64,000 nt of DNA from an uncultured Lachnospiraceae bacterium (GTDB taxonomy: Bacteria > Bacillota > Clostridia > Lachnospirales > Lachnospiraceae): assembly GCA_944381635.1 (NCBI GenBank), contig CALWLY010000015.1, positions 21,691-85,690 on the forward strand, written 5' to 3'. The position numbers and the translations under genes were made by a program. Under the pieces are notes generated by a model. The model was not told the DNA's origin. It did not search any database and saw nothing but the letters and a program-made list of their open reading frames with translations. How positions within the stretch are numbered: the stretch's first letter is position 1; each line of letters begins with the position of its first letter. Positions 44,831 to 53,743 of this stretch are shown one piece after another.

Positions 44831-45703
44831 ATGGAAAAGATTGAGAGAAATGCGCCCTGTTGGTGCGGGAGCGGAAAAAAATACAAACACTGTCATATGG
44901 CACTGGAGGAAAAAATCAGACATTACGAGCTGGAAGGGCATATGGTGCCTGACAGAAGCATGCTAAAGACACCGGAACAGATTGAAGGTATCCGGGAAAG
45001 CAGCAAAATCAACGTTGCGGTGCTGGACTATGTGGCAGAACACATCAGAGCAGGAATGTCCACAGAGGAAATAGACAGAATGGTGGAAGAGAAGACAAGG
45101 CAGATGGGAGGAATTCCGGCGCCTTTGGGGTACGAAGGATTTCCGAAAAGCGTATGTACATCCATCAACGACCAGGTGTGCCACGGAATTCCCTCTGAGG
45201 ATGTGATTTTAAAAGAAGGCGACATCATCAATATTGATGTTTCCACTATTTACAAAGGATATTATTCCGATTCTTCACGCATGTTCTGTATTGGAGAAGT
45301 CAGTGAGGAAAAACGCCGGCTGGTTCAGGTGACAAAAGAATGTGTGGAAAAAGGTCTGGAACAGGTAAAACCCTGGAATTTTTTGGGAGATATGGCCGAT
45401 GCAGTCAACACCCATGCAAGAGCAAACGGCTATCGTGTTGTCATTGATATCGGCGGACATGGAGTGGGGCTGGAATTTCACGAGGAACCTTTTGTAAGTT
45501 ATGTGGCGCCTAAAGGAACGGAAATGCTGATGGTGCCCGGCATGGTATTTACGATCGAACCTATGGTAAATATGGGGACGGAGGAAATTTTTATTGACGA
45601 TGAGGACGGCTGGACCGTTTACACAGAGGATGGAAAACCCAGTGCCCAGTGGGAGATTACAGTGCTGGTAACCGAAGACGGGCACGAGGTGTTGACCTGG
45701 TAA
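44831..45703 (+). CDS. map: methionine aminopeptidase, type I, with SEC-C zinc motif
   Basis: A 290-residue enzyme that removes the initiator methionine. The N terminus carries a SEC-C zinc-binding motif (PCWCGSGKKYKHCH), followed by the M24 domain: the substrate histidine in NDQVCHGIP, metal ligands in GDIINIDVSTIYKGYYSDSSRMF, GHGVGLEFHEEPF, and glutamates in FTIEPMVNMG and AQWEITVLV. SEC-C forms are known among Clostridia and may tether the enzyme to the ribosome. AAGGAG lies 13 bp before the ATG, a rather long spacing. The stop lies inside a perfect inverted repeat. Confidence 0.94.
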   Translation: MEKIERNAPCWCGSGKKYKHCHMALEEKIRHYELEGHMVPDRSMLKTPEQIEGIRESSKINVAVLDYVAEHIRAGMSTEEIDRMVEEKTRQMGGIPAPLGYEGFPKSVCTSINDQVCHGIPSEDVILKEGDIINIDVSTIYKGYYSDSSRMFCIGEVSEEKRRLVQVTKECVEKGLEQVKPWNFLGDMADAVNTHARANGYRVVIDIGGHGVGLEFHEEPFVSYVAPKGTEMLMVPGMVFTIEPMVNMGTEEIFIDDEDGWTVYTEDGKPSAQWEITVLVTEDGHEVLTW

Positions 45704-45743
45704 GAAAGCAAATGACAGACGAAAAATTTGCTTTCTTACCAGG
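45696..45743. terminator. perfect 18-bp inverted repeat, bidirectional terminator
   Basis: CCTGGTAAGAAAGCAAAT (45696-45713) pairs with ATTTGCTTTCTTACCAGG (45726-45743) over a 12-nt loop. It includes the map stop codon and lies between convergent map and glgX. No long T run follows. Confidence 0.65.
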
Positions 45744-45779
45744 CGTCATAGCAGCTTTTCTCCTGCAAAAGACTTCGGG

Positions 45780-47903
45780 TCAGATCGTTTCCGGCACAAC
45801 AGAAAAGATCTGGACGCTTCGTGGCTGTAAAACAAAAACATTTTCTTCGGGCGGAACCGGGAGGGGAGCAGACAGCACATGTTCTTGCCAGGTGTCCACT
45901 TCCAGCTGCCAGCGGCGTCCGTTTGGCAGATGAGGAAAAGTGAAGGAAAGAGGTTCCCAGTAGGCGTTGACTGCATAGAAAATGTAGTCATCTTCCGACT
46001 GGGGGCCTTCTTTTTTGCCCGCATACAGGATGCCGAAGCATTTTGCTTCTGCGGTCAGAGTATGTTCCCCTTCTTTTTCCCGGTAAATGCTGGAATCCGG
46101 ATAATTGCAGCTGGTAGGAACGGTTTTTTTGCGAAGGATGGGATGATCCATGCGCAGTTTTATCATTTTCCGGACGAAGGAAAACATGGCGTGATTCTTT
46201 TTCAGATCTTCCCAGTTAAGCCAGGAAATCTCGTTGTCCTGACAGTAGGCGTTGTTGTTTCCGAACTGTGTGTTTAAAAATTCATCGCCGGCTAAGAACA
46301 TGGCGGCTCCGCGGCTGCATAAAAGTGTTGCAAAGGCGTTTCGGTACATACGGCGGCGCAGGGTATTTACCTCCGGATTTTCGCTGGGACCTTCTTCCCC
46401 GCAGTTCCAGCTGTAAGTGGCCGAATTGCCGTCGGTGTTATTCCAGCCGTTGGCTTCGTTGTGGCGCATGTTGTAGGAATACAGGTCGCAGAGAGTGAAG
46501 CCGTCATGGCAGTTTAAGAAGTTTACGGTGGCGTTATGCCCTCTTTCATCCGGGTGATACAGGTCCAGGGAGCCCAGAATCCGATTGGCGGCAGCCTGTG
46601 CCATGCCATCGTCTCCTTTGAGGAAACGGCGCAGATCGTCCCGGTATTTTCCGTTCCATTCCGCCCAGCGCCTCCAGGAGGGGAAGCTTCCGACCTGATA
46701 CAGTCCGCCGGCATCCCAGGCCTCGGCAATCAGTTTGGTTTTTCCGAGAATAGGGTCAAAAGCCAGACTTTTCAGGATAGGAGGATGTTCCATAGGGGCG
46801 CCGTTTTCCGCCCGGTCCATAATGGAAGCCAGGTCGAAACGAAAACCGTCGATATGGAATTTCTCTACCCAGTAGCGAAGGCAGGAGATGATCATATCCA
46901 GAACAATAGGGTGGTTGCAGTTCACGGTATTTCCGCATCCGCTGAAGTTATAATAGTACCCGTCCGGAGTGAGCATATAATAAATTTTATTGTCGATGCC
47001 TTTAAAGGAAAAGAAAGGCCCTTTTTCGTTGCCCTCTCCGGTATGATTGAACACCACATCCAAAATCACTTCAATACCGGCGTCGTGAAAGGAGCGAACC
47101 AGATCTTTGAATTCTGTGGCCTGACGATTTTCGTTTCCGGAAGCCGCATAGGCGGAGTTGGGAGCAAAAAAGCAAATGGTATTGTATCCCCAGTAATTGT
47201 AGAGAAGCTTACCATCCACAACCCGGGAAGTCTGGAATTCATCAAATTCGAAAATGGGCATCAGTTCCACGGCGTTGATTCCCAGTTCCTTCAGATAGGG
47301 GATTTTTTCTTTCATTCCCGCAAAAGTTCCAGGATGAGCTACACCGGAGGAAGAATGTTTGGTAAAACCTCTCACATGGGCTTCATAAATGATCAGATCT
47401 TCCAGCGGTTTGTTGGGCTGAGGGGTATAGCCCCAGTCATAGGTGTCGGTGATGACTTTTCCATGGTAGACAAAACCATCCCGGGCATAGGACGGACGCA
47501 CGCCCCATATGCCCTGGCCGGTGACTGCTCTGGCATACGGGTCCAGAATCACTTTGCTCTTATCAAAGATATGTCCTTCTTTGAAATCGTGAGGTCCGTC
47601 AAAACGGTAGGCATACTCGTACTCCTCAATGTCGAAATCGTAAATAAACATAGAATAGGCGTTGCCCAGCTGATAAGCTTTTTCGAAAGGAAATACGGCA
47701 AAAGGTTCCTGCTCGTCGGTGTGGAACAACAGCAGTTCACAGCTGGTGGCATAGCGGGAGTGGATGGTGAAATTGACGCCGTTTGGAAATGCGGTGGCTC
47801 CGTAAATGCTGAAAAATCCGGGGCATATGCGCATGCCGTTTCGAATATCGCGGGGCTTCATGGAACCCCAGTAACTGTTCATGCTTAAAAATAAGTCGGC
47901 CAT
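45780..47903 (-). CDS. glgX: glycogen debranching enzyme (GH13 isoamylase type)
   Basis: A 707-residue alpha-1,6-glucosidase/isoamylase. An N-terminal CBM48 region (GATAFPNGVNFTIHSRYATSCELLLFH) is followed by the GH13 barrel with the conserved regions DVVFNHTGEG (I), GFRFDLASIMDR (II, nucleophile Asp), LIAEAWDAGG (III, acid Glu) and NFLNCHDGFTL (IV). It would act with GlgP on storage or dietary glycogen. AAAGGAG precedes the ATG. It is the second gene of an operon, 27 bp after the GH2 gene. Confidence 0.93.
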   Translation of the reverse strand: MADLFLSMNSYWGSMKPRDIRNGMRICPGFFSIYGATAFPNGVNFTIHSRYATSCELLLFHTDEQEPFAVFPFEKAYQLGNAYSMFIYDFDIEEYEYAYRFDGPHDFKEGHIFDKSKVILDPYARAVTGQGIWGVRPSYARDGFVYHGKVITDTYDWGYTPQPNKPLEDLIIYEAHVRGFTKHSSSGVAHPGTFAGMKEKIPYLKELGINAVELMPIFEFDEFQTSRVVDGKLLYNYWGYNTICFFAPNSAYAASGNENRQATEFKDLVRSFHDAGIEVILDVVFNHTGEGNEKGPFFSFKGIDNKIYYMLTPDGYYYNFSGCGNTVNCNHPIVLDMIISCLRYWVEKFHIDGFRFDLASIMDRAENGAPMEHPPILKSLAFDPILGKTKLIAEAWDAGGLYQVGSFPSWRRWAEWNGKYRDDLRRFLKGDDGMAQAAANRILGSLDLYHPDERGHNATVNFLNCHDGFTLCDLYSYNMRHNEANGWNNTDGNSATYSWNCGEEGPSENPEVNTLRRRMYRNAFATLLCSRGAAMFLAGDEFLNTQFGNNNAYCQDNEISWLNWEDLKKNHAMFSFVRKMIKLRMDHPILRKKTVPTSCNYPDSSIYREKEGEHTLTAEAKCFGILYAGKKEGPQSEDDYIFYAVNAYWEPLSFTFPHLPNGRRWQLEVDTWQEHVLSAPLPVPPEENVFVLQPRSVQIFSVVPETI

Positions 47904-47930
47904 GAAAAATCTCCTTTCTGGATCGTCTGT

Positions 47931-49757
47931 TTAGGGAAGGGGAGACGGATGCGGGTTTTCGGATGTTTCCTTTTCCGCCTCCGGGTTTACGGCAGCACGA
48001 AGCTTCTGGTTGAGCGAAAGCATAGTCTGTCTGTCAAATTTCAGCACTTTCCGGTCATAGGTGAAAAGGCCGTTGATTTCCTCTTCGATATCTGACATCT
48101 GGGTAAAAACAGATACACTCACTCCTTCTTTCACAGAGGGAAGAATGACAGAGTGGATCAGATTTTTGTATGCTTCAGTCAGCGCTTCTTTTGTATGAAA
48201 ATTTTTATATCCATAGACCTTATCGCAGCAGGTATGACCTTTTACAGGGAGAGAGTAACCTGCAAATTCCGTCAGAGCCAGGGCGCGTACAGGCTCACGC
48301 CGATACCGGAATTTGAAAAAATAATAGTGGAGACTTTTAAAATCTCCGCCTCCCTGGTCATACCAGCCGCTTGCCTCATCGATCAGTCTGTCCGGATCCA
48401 GAGAGCGGATCAAAGCTGCCGCCTTTGAGGCATCAAACTGTCCCCAGCCTTCGTTAAAAGGCACCCAGGTAACGATAGAAGGATAAAAGGACAGGTGAGA
48501 AATCATTTCTTTTAGTTCCCTGTAATAGGATTTCTGACCATCCGTGTCCGTTCGGGATAAAAGGCGGCGGCTTCTTTTGCCGTCCTTTATGGAAATACCG
48601 AAACGATGAAAGACTGTTGCCAGGTAGGTGACAAACCAGTGCCGGTACGAGGAACCGCCGTTTACCATATCCTGCCATACCAGCATGCCGATACGGTCGC
48701 AGTGATAGTAAAATCGTTCCATCTCCACTTTGCAGTGCTTGCGGATCATATTAAACCCCAGTGCTTTGGCGGAGCGGATGTCAAACTGCAGGGCTTCGTC
48801 GCAGGGAGCGGTATAAAGGCCTTCCGGCCAGTATCCCTGATCCAGGACTCCGGCCTGAAAATAAGGGCGGTTATTTAAAAAGACTCTCCGAATTCCTTTG
48901 CGGTCAGTCTGAATATCACATTTGCGCATGGCAAAGTAACTTTTCACATGATCCGGGCCGGCCGTGATTTCTGTCTGATATAAGTAAGGATCCTCAGGGC
49001 TCCAGGAACGAAAATCCGGCAGATCAAAGAAAAAAGGTTCGTTGCTTTTTCCGCAAACCGTAAGCGTATTTTGCATTTCATCGTCTGCCGGGGAAGGAAG
49101 AAAAACGGTGAGTGTTATTTCTGTTTTTACCGGAGTTTCTGCCAGCACTTTTACTCTGGAAGCGTCAAAATCCGGGAAAAAACGGAGCGTGCTTATGTAA
49201 TTTTCGGGAACTTCTTCCATCCATACTGTCTGCCAGATACCGCTCTGGGCAGTATAAAACATACCGCCGGGCTTTAGTTTCTGCTTTCCCCGGCTGTGCC
49301 AGCTGGTGTCGGATAAGTCACGGACGCATACACAAAACTCGTTTGTTCCATCTTTTAAAAGGTCTGTGATGTCAAAAGAAAACGGAAGATAGCCTCCGGT
49401 GTGGCTGCCGGCCTTTTTCCCATTTACATAGACCTTACAGGATTGGTCTGCGGCGCCAAAGTGCAGAAATATCCGTTTTCCGGGCTTGGGACTTGACAGA
49501 GTCAGGATGCGCTGATACCATAGATATTCCGTGGGGTAAACGGTGCGGCAAACGCCGGAAAGGGCACTTTCCGGGGAAAAGGGAACCAGGATTTCTCCGT
49601 CATACTTTTCCGGAAACCGGTCACTGGAAGTGATTGCATAGTTCCACTTGCCATTCAGATTTAAGAAGGAAGAGCGCCTTAATTTGGGACGGGGATAAAC
49701 ATCCCAGGGCACCTGGCGCGATACATCGTCTGCCCATTTAGTATGGTAAAGATTCAT
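47931..49757 (-). CDS. glycoside hydrolase family 2 (beta-galactosidase/glucuronidase-like)
   Basis: A 608-residue cytoplasmic enzyme (no signal peptide). Domain order: the jelly-roll sugar-binding domain (RPKLRRSSFLNLNGKWNYAI; VYVNGKKAGSHTGGYLPFSFDIT), an immunoglobulin-like domain, and the TIM barrel (GFNMIRKHCKVEMERFYYHCDRIGMLVWQDMV). The acid/base Glu is in WVPFNEGWGQFD and the nucleophile Glu in LTEFAGYSLP. It lacks the extra C-terminal domains of LacZ. Substrate specificity cannot be read. The ATG at 49757 follows AAAGGGGAAAATC; a TACAAT -10 is seen on the minus strand near 49805-49810. Confidence 0.88.
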   Translation of the reverse strand: MNLYHTKWADDVSRQVPWDVYPRPKLRRSSFLNLNGKWNYAITSSDRFPEKYDGEILVPFSPESALSGVCRTVYPTEYLWYQRILTLSSPKPGKRIFLHFGAADQSCKVYVNGKKAGSHTGGYLPFSFDITDLLKDGTNEFCVCVRDLSDTSWHSRGKQKLKPGGMFYTAQSGIWQTVWMEEVPENYISTLRFFPDFDASRVKVLAETPVKTEITLTVFLPSPADDEMQNTLTVCGKSNEPFFFDLPDFRSWSPEDPYLYQTEITAGPDHVKSYFAMRKCDIQTDRKGIRRVFLNNRPYFQAGVLDQGYWPEGLYTAPCDEALQFDIRSAKALGFNMIRKHCKVEMERFYYHCDRIGMLVWQDMVNGGSSYRHWFVTYLATVFHRFGISIKDGKRSRRLLSRTDTDGQKSYYRELKEMISHLSFYPSIVTWVPFNEGWGQFDASKAAALIRSLDPDRLIDEASGWYDQGGGDFKSLHYYFFKFRYRREPVRALALTEFAGYSLPVKGHTCCDKVYGYKNFHTKEALTEAYKNLIHSVILPSVKEGVSVSVFTQMSDIEEEINGLFTYDRKVLKFDRQTMLSLNQKLRAAVNPEAEKETSENPHPSPLP

Positions 49758-49941
49758 GATTTTCCCCTTTCTGTTTAGAAAAATATCTTGTGCACTGATG
49801 TTATTGTAACACTTTTGCGAAAAAGTGAACAGCCTCGGCGGCGGCTGATCGGCTGCAGAAAGGGAAGGATACAAAGCAGAAAAACCTTTGCAGTGAGGTT
49901 ACTGCAAGGATGAGAGACATTATGAGAAAAGGAGAACGGAT

Positions 49942-51078
49942 ATGACGAACATTTCCTTAAAGGATTTACTGGGAGAATGTACAAAAGAAGAACTGATAGA
50001 TTTCTGTAAGGTACATGGAATGAAGGGATATTCCAGACTCAAAAAAGCAGAACTGGCAGAAAAGCTGGTGGAGCACATGCTGCAGAGAGAAGTCTGGGAA
50101 AAATATCTTCTGTTTCTGACAAAAGAAGAACTGGAGAAATTGAAAAATGCGGCCTGTGAGGAAATAAATGTTTATGAAGATGACGCATTGCTTTGGGAGT
50201 ATCTGTTCGACGGCGGTTACTGCAATATCGCAGAAGACGGAGAGCTTCTTTTGCCCGGAGAATGCCAGGCTCTTTTGAAAGAAGGCGAGAGCGAAGGATT
50301 TGACAAAAAACGGGAAAAAATTTCCGAGATCCGCCTTTATGTGCAGGGCACGGCGTCTCTTTACGGTGTTGTTTCCATAGAGAGAGCAGCAGAACTTTAT
50401 AACCGTGACCACGAAGAAAAACTGACAGAGGCAGACTGGATGGAATTTGCCGATTACGTAAAAAATGTGACAGGCGAGTTTATTTTGGTGGATGACTATG
50501 CGGTAGATAAAAAACTGTACGAAGATGATCTCTACAAAGATCTGCTTAAGCTGCAGGAAACAAAAATTTTCTATAAACCTTCTGCGGAAGAAATCAGGGA
50601 GATCGCATCGGCGAGCATGGAGTCCTGCCTGAATAAAATGGCTCCTTTTTATACTTATCTGAAAGAGCAGAATATTTTGCCGGAGAATGAGGCAGAGCTT
50701 CTCTGTCTTGAAATCCTTGACGAATTTCATTTAGGATACCAGGCGGAACATATTCTGGATGCTCTTTCTCAGTCCGAGAATGTGAACGTAAGCGACGAGC
50801 AGAAGGAAGAGATGAAGCCTATTCTGGAAGATATCTGGAAAAAGGTAAGAAGCGTTCTTTTCTGCGGCTATAAGCCGGAAGAAATTGTTCTGGAAACAGA
50901 GTCTCAGGCTGTGTCCGCATCTCAAAATGCAGAAACAGCCGGTCTTGACCCCAAAGAGTATACCACAACCGGCTATGAAGCAAAGACCATTGTGCGCACG
51001 GCAGAGAAAGTGTATCCCAACGATCCCTGTCCCTGTGGCAGCGGAAAGAAATATAAAAAATGCTGCGGTAAAAAATAA
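49942..51078 (+). CDS. SEC-C motif protein with N-terminal SAP-like domain
   Basis: A 378-residue acidic cytoplasmic protein. The first ~50 residues (TNISLKDLLGECTKEELIDFCKVHGMKGYSRLKKAELAEKL) have the helix-turn-helix pattern of a SAP/Rho-N domain, which binds nucleic acid. The middle is helical and unknown. The C terminus is a SEC-C zinc motif (CPCGSGKKYKKCC). It is a conserved clostridial hypothetical protein, and its role is unknown. AAAAGGAGAACGG precedes the ATG. Confidence 0.78.
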   Translation: MTNISLKDLLGECTKEELIDFCKVHGMKGYSRLKKAELAEKLVEHMLQREVWEKYLLFLTKEELEKLKNAACEEINVYEDDALLWEYLFDGGYCNIAEDGELLLPGECQALLKEGESEGFDKKREKISEIRLYVQGTASLYGVVSIERAAELYNRDHEEKLTEADWMEFADYVKNVTGEFILVDDYAVDKKLYEDDLYKDLLKLQETKIFYKPSAEEIREIASASMESCLNKMAPFYTYLKEQNILPENEAELLCLEILDEFHLGYQAEHILDALSQSENVNVSDEQKEEMKPILEDIWKKVRSVLFCGYKPEEIVLETESQAVSASQNAETAGLDPKEYTTTGYEAKTIVRTAEKVYPNDPCPCGSGKKYKKCCGKK

Positions 51079-51161
51079 AAACCGGAAAGACTGCTTTTGG
51101 GCAGTCTTTTTTATACGATAAGAAACGTAATGACCTTCCTGCCTGGATGCAGAAGTTTTGA

Positions 51162-51209
51162 TTGACAGGGTTGAGAAAAGTGCTATACTTTAGTTAGATT
51201 AAACTAACT
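51162..51209 (+). promoter_or_regulatory. promoter and palindromic operator of the HMA protein gene
   Basis: TTGACA (51162-51167), 16 bp, TATACT (51184-51189). Directly after the -10 is TTAGTTAGATTAAACTAAC (51190-51208), an inverted repeat with arms AGTTAG and CTAACT, placed to block transcription. It resembles DtxR/IdeR-type iron boxes in Firmicutes. No cognate regulator is in the window. Confidence 0.65.
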
Positions 51210-51246
51210 TTAAAAGTTACAGGATAAAGAAAAGGAGAGTGAGCGT

Positions 51247-51609
51247 ATGGCAACCGCTGTTATTTGTCTGATTCTGGTCGTTATCTGTGTATTTGCTGTG
51301 AGAAGCTATGGAAAAAAGCTGTCTTCCGGCTGCTGTGGTTCCGGTTCTGAGAAGTCAGTCAAAAAGATAAAAGTGCAGGATAAAAATAAGGAGCACTATC
51401 CTTATCAGGCAACGCTGGAGATTGACGGCATGGTCTGCGGAAACTGTGCCGCAAGAGTGGAAAATGCGCTGAATGGACTGGATGGAGTGTGGGCACAGGC
51501 AGACCTCGGGAGCAAAACCGCCTTCGTGCGCATGAAAAGCCAGATAGACACCGGGGTATTAAAGGATGCCGTAAGAGAGGCGGGATATGTGGTCCTAAAG
51601 GTGAAATGA
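51247..51609 (+). CDS. membrane-anchored heavy-metal-associated (HMA) domain protein
   Basis: A 120-residue protein with one N-terminal membrane helix (AVICLILVVICVFAV), then SSGCCGSGSEK, a Cys-rich stretch like that of FeoB-associated membrane proteins, and an HMA fold with the metal-binding DGMVCGNCAARV (CxxC) near residue 60. It probably handles copper or another soft metal, or serves iron uptake, at the membrane. Controlled by a palindromic operator just upstream. No transporter gene is adjacent. AAAGGAGAGTGAG precedes the ATG. Confidence 0.82.
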   Translation: MATAVICLILVVICVFAVRSYGKKLSSGCCGSGSEKSVKKIKVQDKNKEHYPYQATLEIDGMVCGNCAARVENALNGLDGVWAQADLGSKTAFVRMKSQIDTGVLKDAVREAGYVVLKVK

Positions 51610-51635
51610 TTTAGAATCATAGAAATAAGAATGAT

Positions 51636-51681
51636 AAAAGCCATGCAGAGAAGAGCATAATTCTTCCTGCGTGGCTTTTTT
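51636..51681 (+). terminator. terminator after the HMA gene
   Basis: AAAAGCCATGCAG / CTGCGTGGCTTTT stem followed by T residues. Confidence 0.75.
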
Positions 51682-51770
51682 GCATGATAGGAAACTCCAT
51701 TTCTTAGCCTACAAAAAAAGACGCTCCGCTTGTGGATACGCACTCAGCCTGCAGGCAAGCAGAGATTGTT
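51681..51770 (+). repeat. GACGCTCCGC hairpin repeat, copy D (degraded)
   Basis: CATGATAGGAAACTCCATTT, AAAAAAAGACGCTCCGCTTGTGG and ACGCACTC are retained; the rest has diverged (a GCCTGCAGGC stem replaces the usual one). Confidence 0.55.
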
Positions 51771-51839
51771 CGGTAGATATCCTACATTACCTGTAGAATT
51801 TACTCTTTTTTTACTCACAAAAGAAAAATATTTGTATTT

Positions 51840-52139
51840 TAGTTAAAAATAAAACTGAAAAAAGTAAATTTTGAAAAACAAATCGGAAGCAGTTCCGGGA
51901 AATCCCAGATAAAACGGGGGTTGTAGAAAAACTACAAGGAAGAAAAAAAGATTTCCGGGAAATCTGGGAAAGATATAACAATTCCAAGATGGTTCTCTTA
52001 AAAATTCAAAGATATAATCCAAGATGCAGACGCAAAGTCTGAAAAAAAGAATCAGAAAATAAGAAGATGGGAAAATGGAATTCGAAAAAGGAATTCAATC
52101 CATGAAATTCCCGAAAATCAAAGTTATGGAGGAAAGAAG
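51840..52139 (+). promoter_or_regulatory. 300-nt purine-rich structured leader of the PhnD-type gene
   Basis: No open frame. It contains a 12-nt direct repeat TTCCGGGAAATC (51893-51904 and 51953-51964); TCCCAGAT (51903-51910) that can pair with ATCTGGGA (51962-51969); an inner TTGTAG-AAAAA-CTACAA hairpin (51921-51937); a CAGAC/GTCTG stem near 52027-52041; and repeated GGAATTC. The pattern suggests a cis-acting RNA. No known riboswitch class was recognised. Confidence 0.45.
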
Positions 52140-53279
52140 ATGAATTTTAAGAAAATAACAGCGGTATTACTTTTGGCAGTGATGACAGGAAGCATGATGG
52201 CAGGCTGCGGACAGACTGCAGGAGAAAGTACGGAAGCAGCTGCAACAGCTGAGGCAGCAGGCACAACAGCAGAGGCGGCTGATAATTCCGAACAGGAAGC
52301 TTCTGCAGAGGACAGCGGTGATTACGCAGATAAAATTACACTGGTATGGTATCCCAATGAATCCGCAGAAGATTATAACGTGGCGAGAGAAGAGTATGCA
52401 AGACTGATTCAGGAAGCAACCGGAAAAGAAGTGGAGCAGAAGCTCACTACAGATTACGCCATTGCGATTGAATCTCTGGCAAACGGAACAGCTCAGATCT
52501 GTTTCATGGGCGCTCAGGGATATATTGAGGCAAAGAATGAAAATGATGCCATTGAACCTTTGTTTGTAAACTCCGGAGCATCCGGAACTTTGGACGATGC
52601 GCTGTATTACAGCTTCCTTGCAGTAAAAGACGAGGATGCGCAGGAATATGCGAGCGGTGATTCTTACTCCATCGATAACATTCAGGGTAAGGTGATCTCC
52701 TTTGTTTCCAACAGCTCTACTTCCGGCTTTAAGGTACCTACCAGCAGAATAATCGGACATTTTGGCCAAACAGAAGAATGGGCAGATATGACGGAAGACG
52801 ACCTGGTTGAAGGCGGGGATGACATGTTCTTCTCACAGGTACTCTTCGGTGGTTCTCATCAGGGATCTGCATTCAATCTGCTTTCCGGAAAATCAGAGAT
52901 TGCAGCATTTTGTGACACAGAAATCGCACCTTATGCAAGCTGTGTGGAAGGAGAAGAAAATGCAACAGGCTCCGTTTACGCAGTAAACGATGATGCAACC
53001 GCACCTTTTGATACAGTAACAGGGGAAAGATTTACCATTATCCAGTCCACACCTGTTTTAAACGGACCTTTTGCCTACAATTCCGAAGCACTCAGCCCGG
53101 AGGACGTAAAAGCGATTCAGGATATTTTCACATCGGACGAAGTGGCAAACAACGAAGTGATCTTTGTTCCGGAAGATTCTGAGAACGTAGGTATGTTTGA
53201 AAAAACGGCAGATGAAAGATTTGTACTGGTGGAAACGGCTGAACAACAGCTGGGAAAATATACAGGATCTTGTTTATGA
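52140..53279 (+). CDS. phnD: PhnD-type phosphonate/phosphite ABC transporter binding lipoprotein
   Basis: A 379-residue lipoprotein. The lipobox is MAGC (residue ~22), followed by an Ala/Glu-rich linker and a PhnD-like periplasmic-binding fold (LVWYPNESAEDYNVAREEYARLIQEATGKEVE; AQICFMGAQGYIEAK; GKVISFVSNSSTSGFKVPT). It would capture phosphonates, phosphite or a similar anion. The ATPase and permease genes that normally follow are not present: after the stop come a spoIIID remnant and the mobile element. It is therefore an orphan here, or cut off from its operon. GGAGGAAAGAAG precedes the ATG. Confidence 0.85.
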   Translation: MNFKKITAVLLLAVMTGSMMAGCGQTAGESTEAAATAEAAGTTAEAADNSEQEASAEDSGDYADKITLVWYPNESAEDYNVAREEYARLIQEATGKEVEQKLTTDYAIAIESLANGTAQICFMGAQGYIEAKNENDAIEPLFVNSGASGTLDDALYYSFLAVKDEDAQEYASGDSYSIDNIQGKVISFVSNSSTSGFKVPTSRIIGHFGQTEEWADMTEDDLVEGGDDMFFSQVLFGGSHQGSAFNLLSGKSEIAAFCDTEIAPYASCVEGEENATGSVYAVNDDATAPFDTVTGERFTIIQSTPVLNGPFAYNSEALSPEDVKAIQDIFTSDEVANNEVIFVPEDSENVGMFEKTADERFVLVETAEQQLGKYTGSCL

Positions 53280-53315
53280 GGAAGACAGCGGGATGGATTT
53301 GAGGCCAAAGCCTGA

Positions 53316-53342
53316 ATAAACCCGGAATGCTCCGCATACATT
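53316..53342 (+). promoter_or_regulatory. sigma-E-type promoter of truncated spoIIID
   Basis: ATA (53316-53318), 16 bp, CATACATT (53335-53342): a full match to ATA-N16-CATACANT, 28 bp before the TTG start. Confidence 0.7.
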
Positions 53343-53369
53343 GTAAAAAATGTATGATGGGGGATTCCC

Positions 53370-53501
53370 TTGAAAGATTATATCGAAGAACGCGCGGTAG
53401 ATATAGCCAACTATATTATAGAACACAACGCTACCGTGCGTCAGACAGCAAAACAGTTCGGCATCAGCAAATCTACGGTACATATAGAAGTAACAAAATA
53501 G
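53370..53501 (+). pseudogene. spoIIID: truncated spoIIID
   Basis: Only 43 codons. Residues 1-38 (KDYIEERAVDIANYII; TVRQTAKQFGISKSTVH) are a clear SpoIIID HTH N-terminal half; intact SpoIIID is ~80-90 residues and would continue KDVTxRL. Here the frame turns to IEVTK and stops at 53501. The part after about 53484 merges into mobile-element sequence containing tnpV. A TTG start after GGGGGATTCCC and a sigma-E promoter are kept. SpoIIID is a mother-cell DNA-binding regulator normally needed for sporulation. Whether a whole copy exists elsewhere cannot be seen. Confidence 0.75.
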
Positions 53502-53743
53502 AACGATTCGTTTGGGCAATAAATTAAAAAAAGCAAAGGAGAAACGAACCATGAAGAAGCTAAAAGAAAGAATGACAGAAAACGGTATGGATTATGTGCT
53601 GGTCGGTGACTATTACATCCCTGACTTGCAGCTGCCGGAGGAAAACCGTCCCATCGGGATTTGGGGTGAAGTGCTATAATAAAGTTGTAACGGAAGTGGC
53701 TAATAAGATATAATCAATTTTACAAAGAAAAGAGGTACACATT

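Noticed and set aside
46536..47888. Long open frame (450 codons) on the + strand
   Set aside because: It lies wholly antisense to glgX, which has all GH13 motifs; it has no domain or ribosome binding site of its own.
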